64,000 bases of DNA from JABMMZ01 sp964438995 (lineage in GTDB: Bacteria; Bacteroidota; Bacteroidia; NS11-12g; UBA955), in contig CAYTMQ010000001.1 in NCBI GenBank assembly GCA_964438995.1, positions 310,001-374,000 of the forward strand, written 5' to 3'. The first letter of the stretch is position 1; every line of letters starts with the position of its first letter. The position numbers were made by a program, and so were the translations under genes. Below, piece after piece: positions 8,802-18,148 of the stretch. The notes under the pieces are model-generated. The model did no database searches, was not told the DNA's origin, and saw only the letters and a program-made list of their open reading frames with translations.

Positions 8802-9680
8802 ATGACAGACAATAGACCCTCTGTCAGTAAGAAACGTTTAGCATTTAAAGTTATAGCCCTTTTATCGATTGTCAGATGGTACAACATTCTTTTAACCATC
8901 TTTGCTCAGTATTTGTCGGCTTTTGTTTTGATGCGTGATGAACCGCAAACTCTACACGATTTATTAATTGATTTTAAATTGCATGGTATTGTATTGGCAT
9001 CTATTTTTAGTGTAGCTGGAGGATTTATCATTAATAATTTTTACGACTATGAGAAAGACTTAATCAACCGACCAAAAGCTACGTTATTCAATAAATGGGT
9101 CAGTAAAAAGAGTCTTTTAAACTTCTACATAGGTTTTAATATAATTGCTCTTGTAATTGCCTTTGCATCTTCATTCAAAATAGGATTGTTTTTTGCTTTT
9201 TTTGAAGCGGCATTGTGGTTGTACTCTCACAAACTTCAAAAGATGTCTTTCATTAAAGAATTGGCAGCCTCATTATTAAGTGTACTGTGTTTCTTTGCAG
9301 TGTTATTACACTTTAATAGATATTATCCATTTATATTCATTTATGGCGCATTTTATATGAGTTTGGTATACAGTAGAGAGATAGTGAAACAATTCATCAA
9401 TTATAATGGAGATCTTGCACTTAACATCCAATCATTGCCAGTTTCAATTGGTATAGAAAAAGCCCATTCTTTTTTAAGTTTTGTACTTGTTTTATCTTTT
9501 TCAGGCGGCTTAGGCATCATCCTTCACGATGGATTGAATACCAGAAATTACTTTATACTTTTTGCCTTATTGATGATTTTGGTTTGCGGTTTATTGATGC
9601 GCAAAAACCAATACAAATTGGTCAATAGGTTGTATAAATTGACATTGGTACTTGGGATATTGAATATCCTATTGATGTAA
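8802..9680 (+). CDS. UbiA-family prenyltransferase, geranylgeranylglycerol-phosphate synthase-like
   Basis: A 292-residue membrane protein with eight or nine hydrophobic segments. UbiA enzymes move a prenyl chain from its diphosphate to an acceptor inside the membrane. The first Asp-rich motif is NNFYDYEKDLINRP and the second is the REIVKQFINYNGDLAL segment; both bind the Mg-diphosphate. It is last in the isoprenoid operon, 7 bases after the kinase. Relatives in Bacteroidota are commonly annotated as (geranylgeranyl)glycerol-phosphate prenyltransferases, but acceptor and chain length cannot be read here; a quinone or heme acceptor is possible. The gene ends only 3 bases before the convergent nuoN stop. 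Confidence 0.8.
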   Translation: MTDNRPSVSKKRLAFKVIALLSIVRWYNILLTIFAQYLSAFVLMRDEPQTLHDLLIDFKLHGIVLASIFSVAGGFIINNFYDYEKDLINRPKATLFNKWVSKKSLLNFYIGFNIIALVIAFASSFKIGLFFAFFEAALWLYSHKLQKMSFIKELAASLLSVLCFFAVLLHFNRYYPFIFIYGAFYMSLVYSREIVKQFINYNGDLALNIQSLPVSIGIEKAHSFLSFVLVLSFSGGLGIILHDGLNTRNYFILFALLMILVCGLLMRKNQYKLVNRLYKLTLVLGILNILLM

Positions 9681-9683
9681 AAA

Positions 9684-11051
9684 TTAAGACAATTGGTTGA
9701 TGACCAAGTTAGGCACTATGCTCAATGCTATTAAAGCAATTGCGCAAATCACTAATAATAGTTTCTGAAGACCACTAATCGCGATTGGTGTTTCGTCACC
9801 TTCATGACCATACATTGCTATAATCAGTTTGAAGTAGTAATACACGGCTATTAAAGAGCCAATAATACCGATGATGGCCAACCACATATAACCATTAGAA
9901 ATTGCCAGAGTAAACACCAAATATTTGGCCATGAAACCAGCTAATGGAGGAATACCTGACATTGATAACAATGCGAATGCAAACACTGCTGCCATAAGAG
10001 GACTGCGTTTAACCAATCCTTTGAAAGCACTAATGTCTTCGTTGCCATTGTTAGCTTTTCTTACAGTTTCAAAAACAGTGAATGCGGCAATACTTGATAT
10101 GCTATACACCAAAGTGTAATACAATAAAATACCTGATGTGCCATTGATGCACAAAATAGCAATCATCATAAAACCTGCGTGAGAGATACTCGAGAAAGCA
10201 AGCATTCTCTTAGTATTTGTTTGTACTGCAGCAGTAATGTTTGATATTAATAAAGTAAGGGCAGCGATGATGCCAAATACAATTTTGTACGATACACTCA
10301 TAGAAGCAAATGTGCTTTCAAACAATCTGTAGAAAGCTGCAAATGCAACAGTTTTAACGACAGTTGCCATTAAAGCAGTGATATAACTTGGAGCTCCTTG
10401 GTAGACGTCTGGTGCCCAGAAATGGAATGGAGCTGCTGACACTTTAAATGCCATTGCAACTAACATTAATAACATACCAGCAAATGCTAATGCGTTATAA
10501 CCATTGCTTCCTAATTGAGCAGCAATCTCACTGTTTTGGAATGACCCAGTAGCACCGTAAATCAGAGCGATACCAAATAGCAAGAATGCAGAAGCAAATG
10601 CGCCTAATAAGAAGTATTTGAATGCAGCCTCATTAGAAGATAATCTTGTTTTATCGCTACCAACTAAAACGAATAAAGGAATAGATAAAATTTCTATGCC
10701 TAAGAACAACATAGACATATTTGTGAAAGATACCAATACCAATCCGCCAGTTAATGAAAACAACACCAAAGCGTAGTGATCAGAGAAATTGTTGTCGTTA
10801 TTGAAATAGTCAACTGCAGAAATGAACCATAAAATGGCAATTACTGAGAAAACGATATTAAACGCCAATGCAAAATTGTCTAATACCATCATGTTATAGA
10901 CAACTTCATTATGGTCCCAATCGGCAATACTAAGACCTATATTGGCCAATAAGCCAATAATAACGATCAATAGAAATCCTTTTCTGAAATTTAACAATCC
11001 CGACAAAAGCGATACGACGCCTAGTCCCGATATTAATAATAACTCTTTCAT
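9684..11051 (-). CDS. nuoN: NADH-quinone oxidoreductase subunit N
   Basis: One of three antiporter-like proton-pumping subunits in the membrane arm of complex I. The 455-residue protein is almost entirely hydrophobic. It carries the family segments SKTAF-like KYFLLGAFASAFLLFG, FKVSAAPFHFWAPDVYQGAP with the conserved Lys and Pro of the broken helix, and KRMLAFSSISHAGFM. It is the last gene of the nuo operon; its ATG overlaps the nuoM stop by 4 bases. Its stop faces ubiA at a distance of 3 bases and no terminator hairpin is visible. Confidence 0.95.
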   Translation of the reverse strand: MKELLLISGLGVVSLLSGLLNFRKGFLLIVIIGLLANIGLSIADWDHNEVVYNMMVLDNFALAFNIVFSVIAILWFISAVDYFNNDNNFSDHYALVLFSLTGGLVLVSFTNMSMLFLGIEILSIPLFVLVGSDKTRLSSNEAAFKYFLLGAFASAFLLFGIALIYGATGSFQNSEIAAQLGSNGYNALAFAGMLLMLVAMAFKVSAAPFHFWAPDVYQGAPSYITALMATVVKTVAFAAFYRLFESTFASMSVSYKIVFGIIAALTLLISNITAAVQTNTKRMLAFSSISHAGFMMIAILCINGTSGILLYYTLVYSISSIAAFTVFETVRKANNGNEDISAFKGLVKRSPLMAAVFAFALLSMSGIPPLAGFMAKYLVFTLAISNGYMWLAIIGIIGSLIAVYYYFKLIIAMYGHEGDETPIAISGLQKLLLVICAIALIALSIVPNLVINQLS

Positions 11052-12496
11052 TTAATGCCGTTTAATAAATTTTGAACCGATCCTTCAGTGATATCTAATA
11101 TGATTTTAGGATACACACCTAAACCGATGATTAACAATACTAAAATGATCAATGTACTTTTCTCTTGAATAGTTAGTTTTGGAAGGTTAGCTGTTAAGCT
11201 ATTAGTTTCTCCCAGCATCATAGCTTGGAATGATCTAAACATGTATACAACGCCTAGGATAACGCTTAATCCAGCAACAGAAGCTGCGATAGGGCTGGCC
11301 TGAAACAAGCCTAATATCAATAAAAACTCACCTACGAATCCATTTGTAAAAGGAAGTGCAACCGCACTTAAAACAATGATAAAGAACAGGAATGCGAAGC
11401 TAGAATCAATGGCTCTGATACCACCTAGTTTTTTCATTTCTGTTGTATGTGTTCTTAAGAAAATGATGTCGACCACAAAGAACAAACCAACGGTATTGAT
11501 ACCATGGCTCAGCATTTCCATCAAACTGCCTTGTAAGCTCTGTGAGTTGCAAGCAATGATACCAGCAGCAATTAGACCCATGTGAGCGATTGATGAGAAT
11601 GCAATCAAATATTTAAAGTCTTTCTGAACAATTGAAATTAAAGACGCATAAATAATGCTGACAACAGAGATGATGATTAAAATATGTCCGTATTCGTGTA
11701 AGCCCTCTGGAACCATAGGCAATACCCAACGAATCAATCCATAAGTGGCCATTTTTGACATCACACCAGACAACATCATTACGCCAGTAGTTGGAGCAAC
11801 ATTATAGGTATCTGGTTGCCAAGTATGGAAAGGGAAAATTGGCATCTTGATAGCAAATGCTAAAAAGAATGCTGCCATAACCCAAGCTTGACTTGCAACT
11901 GGCAATGCTCTTCCTGCAGCGTAAAGCGCTTGAATGTCGAATGATTTATTTTCAGTATGCAAATACACATAAATCAATGCAGCTAACATAAATAAGCTAC
12001 CAAACAATGTGTAGATGAAAAATTTGAATGTGATTTTTTGTCTGTTTTCGCCACCCCACATCAATATGATGAAGTAGATTGGAATCAAAGCTATTTCCCA
12101 GAACAGGTAAAATAAGAATCCATCCATTGCTACAAAAGAACCTACAATAGAACCTTGCATCAAGGTCAATAAGGCATAAAATGTATTGGCGTTGTTATTG
12201 GTTTTATTGAAAGATGCATAAATAATAATAGGCATTAACAATGTAGCCAATAACACCATGATCATACTGATGCCATCAATAGCGATGTGAAAACGGATGC
12301 CCAAAGTGTCCAACCAAGTAAGGTCCATGGTTAACATCTCGGTATGGCCAGTTTTAAGTGCGTTTAAAGCTATGAAAGCTACCACTAATTCGGCAATAGA
12401 AGCAATTAGGGCAATTGTTTTAGCAGCATTTTTGCCAGAGACAAAAAGCAAAATTGAACTAATAAATGGTACTAATATAAGAAGTAATGTCAGCAT
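11048..12496 (-). CDS. nuoM: NADH-quinone oxidoreductase subunit M
   Basis: Antiporter-like membrane subunit of complex I, 482 residues, about 14 transmembrane helices. Key segments are FYLFWEIALIPIYFIILMWG, containing the conserved Glu of helix 5, AIKMPIFPFHTWQPDTYNVAPT, with the pumping Lys and broken helix, and KYLIAFSSIAHMG. It lies 4 bases after nuoL and overlaps nuoN. Length and motifs are normal. Confidence 0.95.
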   Translation of the reverse strand: MLTLLLILVPFISSILLFVSGKNAAKTIALIASIAELVVAFIALNALKTGHTEMLTMDLTWLDTLGIRFHIAIDGISMIMVLLATLLMPIIIYASFNKTNNNANTFYALLTLMQGSIVGSFVAMDGFLFYLFWEIALIPIYFIILMWGGENRQKITFKFFIYTLFGSLFMLAALIYVYLHTENKSFDIQALYAAGRALPVASQAWVMAAFFLAFAIKMPIFPFHTWQPDTYNVAPTTGVMMLSGVMSKMATYGLIRWVLPMVPEGLHEYGHILIIISVVSIIYASLISIVQKDFKYLIAFSSIAHMGLIAAGIIACNSQSLQGSLMEMLSHGINTVGLFFVVDIIFLRTHTTEMKKLGGIRAIDSSFAFLFFIIVLSAVALPFTNGFVGEFLLILGLFQASPIAASVAGLSVILGVVYMFRSFQAMMLGETNSLTANLPKLTIQEKSTLIILVLLIIGLGVYPKIILDITEGSVQNLLNGIK

Positions 12497-12500
12497 GTAA

Positions 12501-14402
12501 TCAGAAGATAAAAATTGAGAATAATAAAATTACAGCGATGATGAAAGAGATTGCATAAATGTTGATGTTTCCATTTTGCAATAACCTAACATAAGAACCG
12601 CTTTTTACAACTATTTGACCAAATCCATTCACCAACCCATTGACAACTTTATTGTCGAAGAATTTGTGTAAGAATTCAGACAAGGCATCTACCGGTTTGG
12701 TGATGAAATTAGCGTAAAACTCATCAACAAAATACTTGTTGTATATGACTTTCTGCACTGGAGGTCTCTCTTCGTGATCTGCAAGTGGTAAAGTATTTTT
12801 TGTGATGAACAAAGATCTGGCAATTAATATAACCACTACAATCAAAATGGTTGTGATGGTCATCATCATCAATTCTGTTGACAGACTTATATGCGTATTG
12901 GTTGTTCCAAGTACTGGTTCTAAATAATGATCAAACCAGTTGTGTATACCCAAAGCTTCTCCTAATGCATGAGGGAAGCCCATGAAACCAGCGATTGCAG
13001 CAAATACTGACAATACTATCAATGGCAAAGTCATGGTAATAGGTGATTCATGTAAATGATGTTCTTGCTCGTGTGTGCCTCTAAATTTACCATGGAAGGT
13101 CAGATAGAACAATCTGAACATATAAAATGCAGTCATTAAAGACACCAACATACCCAAAGCAAAAAGTGTTGGACTATTAGCAAATGCTTCACTTAAAATT
13201 TGGTCTTTACTAAAGAAACCCGCCAAAGGAGGAATACCAGAGATGGCTATTGTACCAATCAAGAAAGTCCAATAAGTAATAGGCATATGTTTTTTCAAAC
13301 CGCCCATTTTACGAATATCTTGTTCGCCTCCTACAGCATGAATAACGCTACCAGAGCCTAAGAACAATAGAGCTTTAAAGAAAGCATGTGTTACAACGTG
13401 AAATACTGCAGCAGTGTATGCTCCTAAACCTAAGGCAAGAAACATTAAACCAAGCTGACTAACAGTAGAGTATGCCAGTACTTTTTTGATATCGTTTTGA
13501 AACAAACCGATGCTAGCACCTAGCAATGCTGTAGCTGTTCCAATAATAGCAACAAACTGCATGGTTTCTGGACTCATACTAAACATCAAGTTGGTTCTAG
13601 CTACCATATAAATACCAGCTGTAACCATTGTAGCTGCGTGGATCAATGCAGAAACTGGAGTTGGTCCGGCCATTGCGTCAGGTAACCAAGTATACAAAGG
13701 AATTTGAGCACTCTTACCCATAGCACCAATGAACAAACAAACGGTGATGATGGTAATTGTTGAAGCATCTATAGACACTGAAGATAGAAACCCAGGTTGA
13801 AAGAGTTTGGTATAATTTAGTGTTCCAAAGTTGACAAATATCAAACACATGGCGATAAGGAAACCTAAATCACCCACGCGGTTCATGACGAATGCTTTCT
13901 TAGCGGCATCGTTGTTCTTTTGATCTTTGTACCAAAAGCCGATGAGCATAAACGAACAGAATCCTACACCTTCCCAACCAATAAACATAACTAAGAAATT
14001 GTTGCCTAGTACAAGCACCAACATGAAGAAGATAAACAAATTCAGGTAAGCAAAGAATCTTCTAAACCCATCGTCTTCTATCATATAACCAATAGAGAAA
14101 ATATGGATTAAGAAACCAACGCCAGTAATCACCAATAAGAAAATAGAAGATAGAGGGTCTAACAAAAAGGAGAAAGCTGCGCTAAAATTACCAGCAGAAA
14201 TCCAATTGAACATTTCTACTTCTACAGGGTGGAAGTGGTGTGATTGAGAAACGAATATAAGTACTGAGTCGACAAAGCTCAGAAATACACCTGTGCAAGC
14301 CAGAATTGCGGCATGCATTTTAGTAAGTCTCCTGTTTAGCAAACCAATCAGAGCGAAACTGATTAGTGGAAATAGGGGGATGAGTTTTACAAGTTGTTCC
14401 AT
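12501..14402 (-). CDS. nuoL: NADH-quinone oxidoreductase subunit L
   Basis: The largest antiporter-like subunit of complex I (633 residues). The N-terminal two thirds hold the conserved FIGWEGVGFCSFMLIGFW segment with the helix-5 Glu, GKSAQIPLYTWLPDAMAGPTPVSALIHAATMVTAG around the discontinuous helix, and KKVLAYSTVSQLG. The C-terminal part contains the region that forms the long lateral helix along the membrane arm, and the protein ends in a last hydrophobic anchor. It lies 25 bases downstream of nuoK in the operon. No truncation is seen. Confidence 0.95.
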   Translation of the reverse strand: MEQLVKLIPLFPLISFALIGLLNRRLTKMHAAILACTGVFLSFVDSVLIFVSQSHHFHPVEVEMFNWISAGNFSAAFSFLLDPLSSIFLLVITGVGFLIHIFSIGYMIEDDGFRRFFAYLNLFIFFMLVLVLGNNFLVMFIGWEGVGFCSFMLIGFWYKDQKNNDAAKKAFVMNRVGDLGFLIAMCLIFVNFGTLNYTKLFQPGFLSSVSIDASTITIITVCLFIGAMGKSAQIPLYTWLPDAMAGPTPVSALIHAATMVTAGIYMVARTNLMFSMSPETMQFVAIIGTATALLGASIGLFQNDIKKVLAYSTVSQLGLMFLALGLGAYTAAVFHVVTHAFFKALLFLGSGSVIHAVGGEQDIRKMGGLKKHMPITYWTFLIGTIAISGIPPLAGFFSKDQILSEAFANSPTLFALGMLVSLMTAFYMFRLFYLTFHGKFRGTHEQEHHLHESPITMTLPLIVLSVFAAIAGFMGFPHALGEALGIHNWFDHYLEPVLGTTNTHISLSTELMMMTITTILIVVVILIARSLFITKNTLPLADHEERPPVQKVIYNKYFVDEFYANFITKPVDALSEFLHKFFDNKVVNGLVNGFGQIVVKSGSYVRLLQNGNINIYAISFIIAVILLFSIFIF

Positions 14403-14427
14403 TCTTTATATTTCTATCGACGTACTT

Positions 14428-14745
14428 TTAGAATTTTAATTGGTTTAAAACTTCGGTATCAGAAGTGTTGGCATTTCTATATATCATGATAAGTATGGCC
14501 AAACCAACGGCTACTTCTGCTGCGGCAACTGCCATAATGAAAAACACAAATACCTGTCCACTGTTATCTCCCAGATAGCTTGAAAATGCTACCATTAGTA
14601 AATTTACAGCATTTAGCATTAACTCAATGCACATAAACATGATGATGGCGTTTCTTCTGATCATTACACCCAATGCTCCAATGCAGAACATGGCTGCACT
14701 TAAAATGATGTAATTGATTAACGGTATTCCTGATACTAACTGCAT
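14428..14745 (-). CDS. nuoK: NADH-quinone oxidoreductase subunit K
   Basis: A 105-residue subunit with three transmembrane helices, the usual size. The conserved Glu residues of the central proton path are visible in MFMCIELMLNAVNL and AAAEVAVGLAILI. The start codon shares one base with the nuoJ stop. It connects the quinone-site subunits NuoH/J/A to the antiporter subunits. Confidence 0.94.
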   Translation of the reverse strand: MQLVSGIPLINYIILSAAMFCIGALGVMIRRNAIIMFMCIELMLNAVNLLMVAFSSYLGDNSGQVFVFFIMAVAAAEVAVGLAILIMIYRNANTSDTEVLNQLKF

Positions 14746-15251
14746 TATTGTAAATTCTTTTTAGATAAATAAACTGAGCCTACCATTGCTGATAAGAATA
14801 ATATTGACGATACTTCAAAAGGCAATAAAAATTTGTCCTGACTGAAGAGTAATTTTCCTAATTCTTCAACTTTTCCAATACCTGGATTCTGCACAACTAA
14901 AGAGGTAGCTTCTGCACCTTTTATTGCTCCAACCATTGTTACCATTAACATGCCAGCTGCGATAACAGCAATGGCACGAACATACACTTTCTTTTTAGGT
15001 TCGGTTTCGTTGTTTAAGTTCAACATCATGATCACATATAAGAAAAGCACCATGATGGCACCAGCATAAACAATGATATGCACTGCAGCTAAAAACTGAG
15101 CACTTAGTAAAAGATAGTGACCAGCAATTGCAAAAAATGTGATGATTAGAGAAAGTACACTGTACACAGGGTTCTTTGAAAACACCACATTAAGTGCGCT
15201 CATTAAAGCAACAAAGCTTAAGAACCAGAAAATATATTGTGTTAGACTCAT
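14745..15251 (-). CDS. nuoJ: NADH-quinone oxidoreductase subunit J
   Basis: A 168-residue membrane subunit of complex I with five predicted helices. The segment LLLSAQFLAAVHIIVYAGAIMVLFLYVIMML is the characteristic part: it includes the helix with a pi-bulge that takes part in coupling. It sits between nuoI and nuoK, 35 bases after nuoI and sharing one base with nuoK. Confidence 0.93.
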   Translation of the reverse strand: MSLTQYIFWFLSFVALMSALNVVFSKNPVYSVLSLIITFFAIAGHYLLLSAQFLAAVHIIVYAGAIMVLFLYVIMMLNLNNETEPKKKVYVRAIAVIAAGMLMVTMVGAIKGAEATSLVVQNPGIGKVEELGKLLFSQDKFLLPFEVSSILFLSAMVGSVYLSKKNLQ

Positions 15252-15286
15252 TAATTTATTTTGACTTGTTTCGTTGTTTTTTGTGA

Positions 15287-15889
15287 TTAGTGTTTCTTAG
15301 CTTTTGGCAATGCTTTGTCTAAGAAGGTTCTATTGTGTTTGTGTTTTTTGTCGTGTTTGAAGTCCAATACAGCTTGAGTTTGACGCTTAGTAACGTCAAC
15401 TCGGTTGTCTACTGGCTCAACCAATTTGTCTTTACCATAGATGAAAGAATCTCTTTCGAAAGTGCTAGGTACAATTCTATCAGTTAAGAAAATGGCTTCT
15501 TTTGGACACGCTTCTTCGCACAAACCGCAGAAAATGCATCTCAGCATATTGATTTCATATACTGAAGCGTATTTTTCTTCTCTAAAGAGATTTTCTTCAC
15601 CTGGTTTTCTCTCGGCAGCTGTCATTGTAATTGCTTCAGCTGGACAAGCTACTGCACACAATCCGCACGCTGTGCATCTTTCAGCACCTGCTTCATCTCT
15701 TTTAAGAACGTGTTGACCTCTATATACAGGAGCGAATTCACGCGTTTGCTCAGGATATTTAACTGTAGCTTTACGCATGAAAATATGTTTTAAAGTGATG
15801 GCCATTCCACTTAGAATAGCAGGTAAATAAGCTCTTTCTATCCAGCTCATTTCCCTTTTCACTACTTGTTTACTTCTGTTAGTTAACAT
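15287..15889 (-). CDS. nuoI: NADH-quinone oxidoreductase subunit I (two 4Fe-4S clusters)
   Basis: A ferredoxin-like electron carrier of 200 residues linking the peripheral arm to cluster N2. Two complete 4Fe-4S motifs are present: CTACGLCAVACP and CIFCGLCEEACP, about 45 residues apart. The N-terminus has an amphipathic helix (IERAYLPAILSGMAITLKHIF) that docks to the membrane arm. A charged Lys/His-rich tail ends the protein. It is between nuoH and nuoJ. Confidence 0.95.
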   Translation of the reverse strand: MLTNRSKQVVKREMSWIERAYLPAILSGMAITLKHIFMRKATVKYPEQTREFAPVYRGQHVLKRDEAGAERCTACGLCAVACPAEAITMTAAERKPGEENLFREEKYASVYEINMLRCIFCGLCEEACPKEAIFLTDRIVPSTFERDSFIYGKDKLVEPVDNRVDVTKRQTQAVLDFKHDKKHKHNRTFLDKALPKAKKH

Positions 15890-15923
15890 GACTTTTTAAA
15901 TGTCTTAATTCAGTTTTCAATTA

Positions 15924-16961
15924 TTATATTTTTCCCAATAACCACATTACTATTCCAGTTCCGAAAATATTTGCCAATGATAAAGGCAACAATACTTTCC
16001 ATCCTAAATTCATCAGCTGGTCGTATCTAAATCTCGGGATGGTCCATCTTACCCACATAAAGAAGAAGATAAAGAACGACACCTTACCAAAGAAGAATAC
16101 GGTCTGTACTATGCTTAACACATTGTTGCTCATCCCTAACCAATTAGCAATTTCGTGCTGGAAAGGGAAGTTATATCCACCAAAGTAGAAGCAAGAAATA
16201 ACTGCAGATGAAATGAACATATTGATGTATTCTGCAAACAGATAGAAACCCAATTTCATAGAAGAATATTCTGTGTGATAACCACCAATCAATTCTGTTT
16301 CACATTCTGGTAAATCGAAAGGAGCTCTATTGGTTTCTGCGAATGCACAAATGATGAATATTAAGAAGCCCAAAGGTTGGTAAACCACATTGGCAAAACC
16401 AGCATCTTGTTGTAAAACAATTTCCTTTAAACTCAAAGTTCCTGTAGTCATTACTAAAGCTACAATAGACATACCCATTGCAATTTCGTAACTGATCATT
16501 TGAGAAGAAGCTCTAATAGCACCTAATAAAGAGAACTTATTGTTAGATGCCCATCCGCCAATCATGATGCCATAAACACCTAAAGACACGACACCAAACA
16601 GATATAAAATACCAACATTTAAATCGGTTATTTGTAAATCAAAGGTAGTATCGCCAATGGTGATTGGTCCGCCCCATGGAATAACAACACCAGTCATGGT
16701 AGCAGTTAACATGGCTATACAAGGACCGGCAATGAAAAGCCATTTGTTTGAGACAGAAGGAATAATTTCCTCTTTCATAAACATTTTGACAGCATCTGCT
16801 AAAGGTTGTAAAATTCCAATTGGTCCGGCTCTATCAGGACCAACACGGTCTTGCATAATAGCCGCAATTTTTCTTTCAGCATAAGTAGAATATGTGGCAA
16901 TCAATAAGGTGATACCAAAAACTACAAGTACAATTATTGCTTTAATGATCAAAGGATCCAT
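15924..16961 (-). CDS. nuoH: NADH-quinone oxidoreductase subunit H
   Basis: Membrane subunit that forms most of the quinone-binding chamber. 345 residues, about eight helices. Diagnostic segments are AAIMQDRVGPDRAGPIGILQ, with the charged loop near the quinone entry, and AETNRAPFDLPECETELIGG, the conserved acidic loop. It begins 6 bases after the nuoG stop. Family assignment is unambiguous. Confidence 0.95.
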   Translation of the reverse strand: MDPLIIKAIIVLVVFGITLLIATYSTYAERKIAAIMQDRVGPDRAGPIGILQPLADAVKMFMKEEIIPSVSNKWLFIAGPCIAMLTATMTGVVIPWGGPITIGDTTFDLQITDLNVGILYLFGVVSLGVYGIMIGGWASNNKFSLLGAIRASSQMISYEIAMGMSIVALVMTTGTLSLKEIVLQQDAGFANVVYQPLGFLIFIICAFAETNRAPFDLPECETELIGGYHTEYSSMKLGFYLFAEYINMFISSAVISCFYFGGYNFPFQHEIANWLGMSNNVLSIVQTVFFFGKVSFFIFFFMWVRWTIPRFRYDQLMNLGWKVLLPLSLANIFGTGIVMWLLGKI

Positions 16962-16967
16962 ATATCT

Positions 16968-18002
16968 TTATTGGTTATTTGGGTCTAATGCACCGGCTCC
17001 AAGTTCAATTTTTTCGCCATGAGGTTTAGCACCCATCATTTTTAAAGTGGTTTTTTGAATTGATTTTAAGGTATCGTAATGGTTGGCAGAAATCACTGAG
17101 TGTTTATTGATTTTTGCTGGTCCTTCGATGGTCCAATCGCTCAAATTTTTCTTTTCAAAACGGCACTCATTGCAAATCCATGCAGTTGAGCCATCTTCAT
17201 TGTCCATTACTTCTCCAAACTCATCTTTTCTAGCGGTAACACGAAGGATTTCTTCACCTTGGTTCCACAATCTTACTTTACCGCAGCATTTATCACAGTT
17301 TCTATGAGCATCAACTGGGTTGGTATACCATACTCTACTTTTGAATCGGAAAGTTTTATCTGTCAAAGCACCTACTGGACATACGTCTATCATGTTACCA
17401 GAAAAATCGTTGTCAATAGCACTTTTCACATACGTAGAAATTTCGGCAGCTTCACCTCTATTGATAACGCCATGGCATCTACCATCCGTTAGTTGGTCGG
17501 CTACCTTAACACATCTGTAACACAAGATACAGCGGTTCATATGGAGTTTAATTGTATCTCCGATGTCGATTGGTTCGTATTCACGTTTATCGAATTCGTA
17601 ACGGGTATCGACTTTTCCATTTTCATAGCTCAAGTCTTGTAAGTGGCATTCACCTGCTTGGTCGCATACTGGGCAATCAAGAGGGTGGTTCAATAATAAG
17701 AACTCAACAACGCCTGCTCTTGCTTCAAGATTTTCAGGAGAAGTAATGTTTCTTACCACCATGCCATCCATAACGGTAGTACGGCAACTAGCAACGGGTT
17801 TTGGCATAGGACGAGGGTCTTTAGCCGAACCTTGTTCTACTTTTACAATACAAGTTCTGCAATAGCCACCGCTGGTTTTTAGCTTACTGTAATAGCACAT
17901 TGCCGGAGGCACTATGTCGCCACCAATCATTCTTGCTGCTTGAAGTATGGTTGTTCCTTCAGGTACTTCAACTGGTATATCGTCTATTGTTACTTTAACC
18001 AT
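16968..18002 (-). CDS. nuoG: Short NuoG: 2Fe-2S/4Fe-4S subunit of complex I without the molybdopterin-like domain
   Basis: Electron-transfer subunit of the peripheral arm. Only 344 residues are present, against about 700-900 in most bacteria. The N-terminal 2Fe-2S domain (Cys in MCYYSKLKTSGGYCRTC and ASCRTT), the His/Cys 4Fe-4S motif HPLDCPVCDQAGECHLQ, the second 4Fe-4S motif CILCYRCVK...CPVGAL and a Cys pair CDKCC/CNEC are all there. The large molybdopterin-oxidoreductase-like C-terminal domain is absent. The frame ends cleanly 6 bases before nuoH, so this is a designed short form rather than a frameshift; such forms occur in Bacteroidota. Upstream lies the repeat-flanked S23 gene. Confidence 0.92.
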   Translation of the reverse strand: MVKVTIDDIPVEVPEGTTILQAARMIGGDIVPPAMCYYSKLKTSGGYCRTCIVKVEQGSAKDPRPMPKPVASCRTTVMDGMVVRNITSPENLEARAGVVEFLLLNHPLDCPVCDQAGECHLQDLSYENGKVDTRYEFDKREYEPIDIGDTIKLHMNRCILCYRCVKVADQLTDGRCHGVINRGEAAEISTYVKSAIDNDFSGNMIDVCPVGALTDKTFRFKSRVWYTNPVDAHRNCDKCCGKVRLWNQGEEILRVTARKDEFGEVMDNEDGSTAWICNECRFEKKNLSDWTIEGPAKINKHSVISANHYDTLKSIQKTTLKMMGAKPHGEKIELGAGALDPNNQ

Positions 18003-18030
18003 TTTTAATTCTTTTATATAGTTATAAATA

Positions 18031-18090
18031 AAAAGTCAAAAGTCAAAAGTCAAAAGTCAAAAGTCAAAAGTCAAAAGTCAAAAGTCAAAA
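18031..18090. repeat. Tandem heptamer array, eight AAAAGTC units
   Basis: Eight perfect copies of AAAAGTC run from 18031 to 18086, followed by AAAA. The array lies between the nuoG start and the four-helix-bundle gene. The same heptamer in opposite orientation lies on the other side of that gene. Confidence 0.95.
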
Positions 18091-18148
18091 TTTTCGCTCC
18101 GATTCTTTTTTCTATTCAATTTTATCTTTCTACAAGTCTTTTTCTTTC

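Noticed and set aside
18090..18104. 15-bp sequence also present in inverted form near the nuoA promoter (23249-23263)
   Set aside because: The match is exact, but a few AT-biased 15-mer matches are expected by chance in 64 kb, and no further similarity surrounds it.
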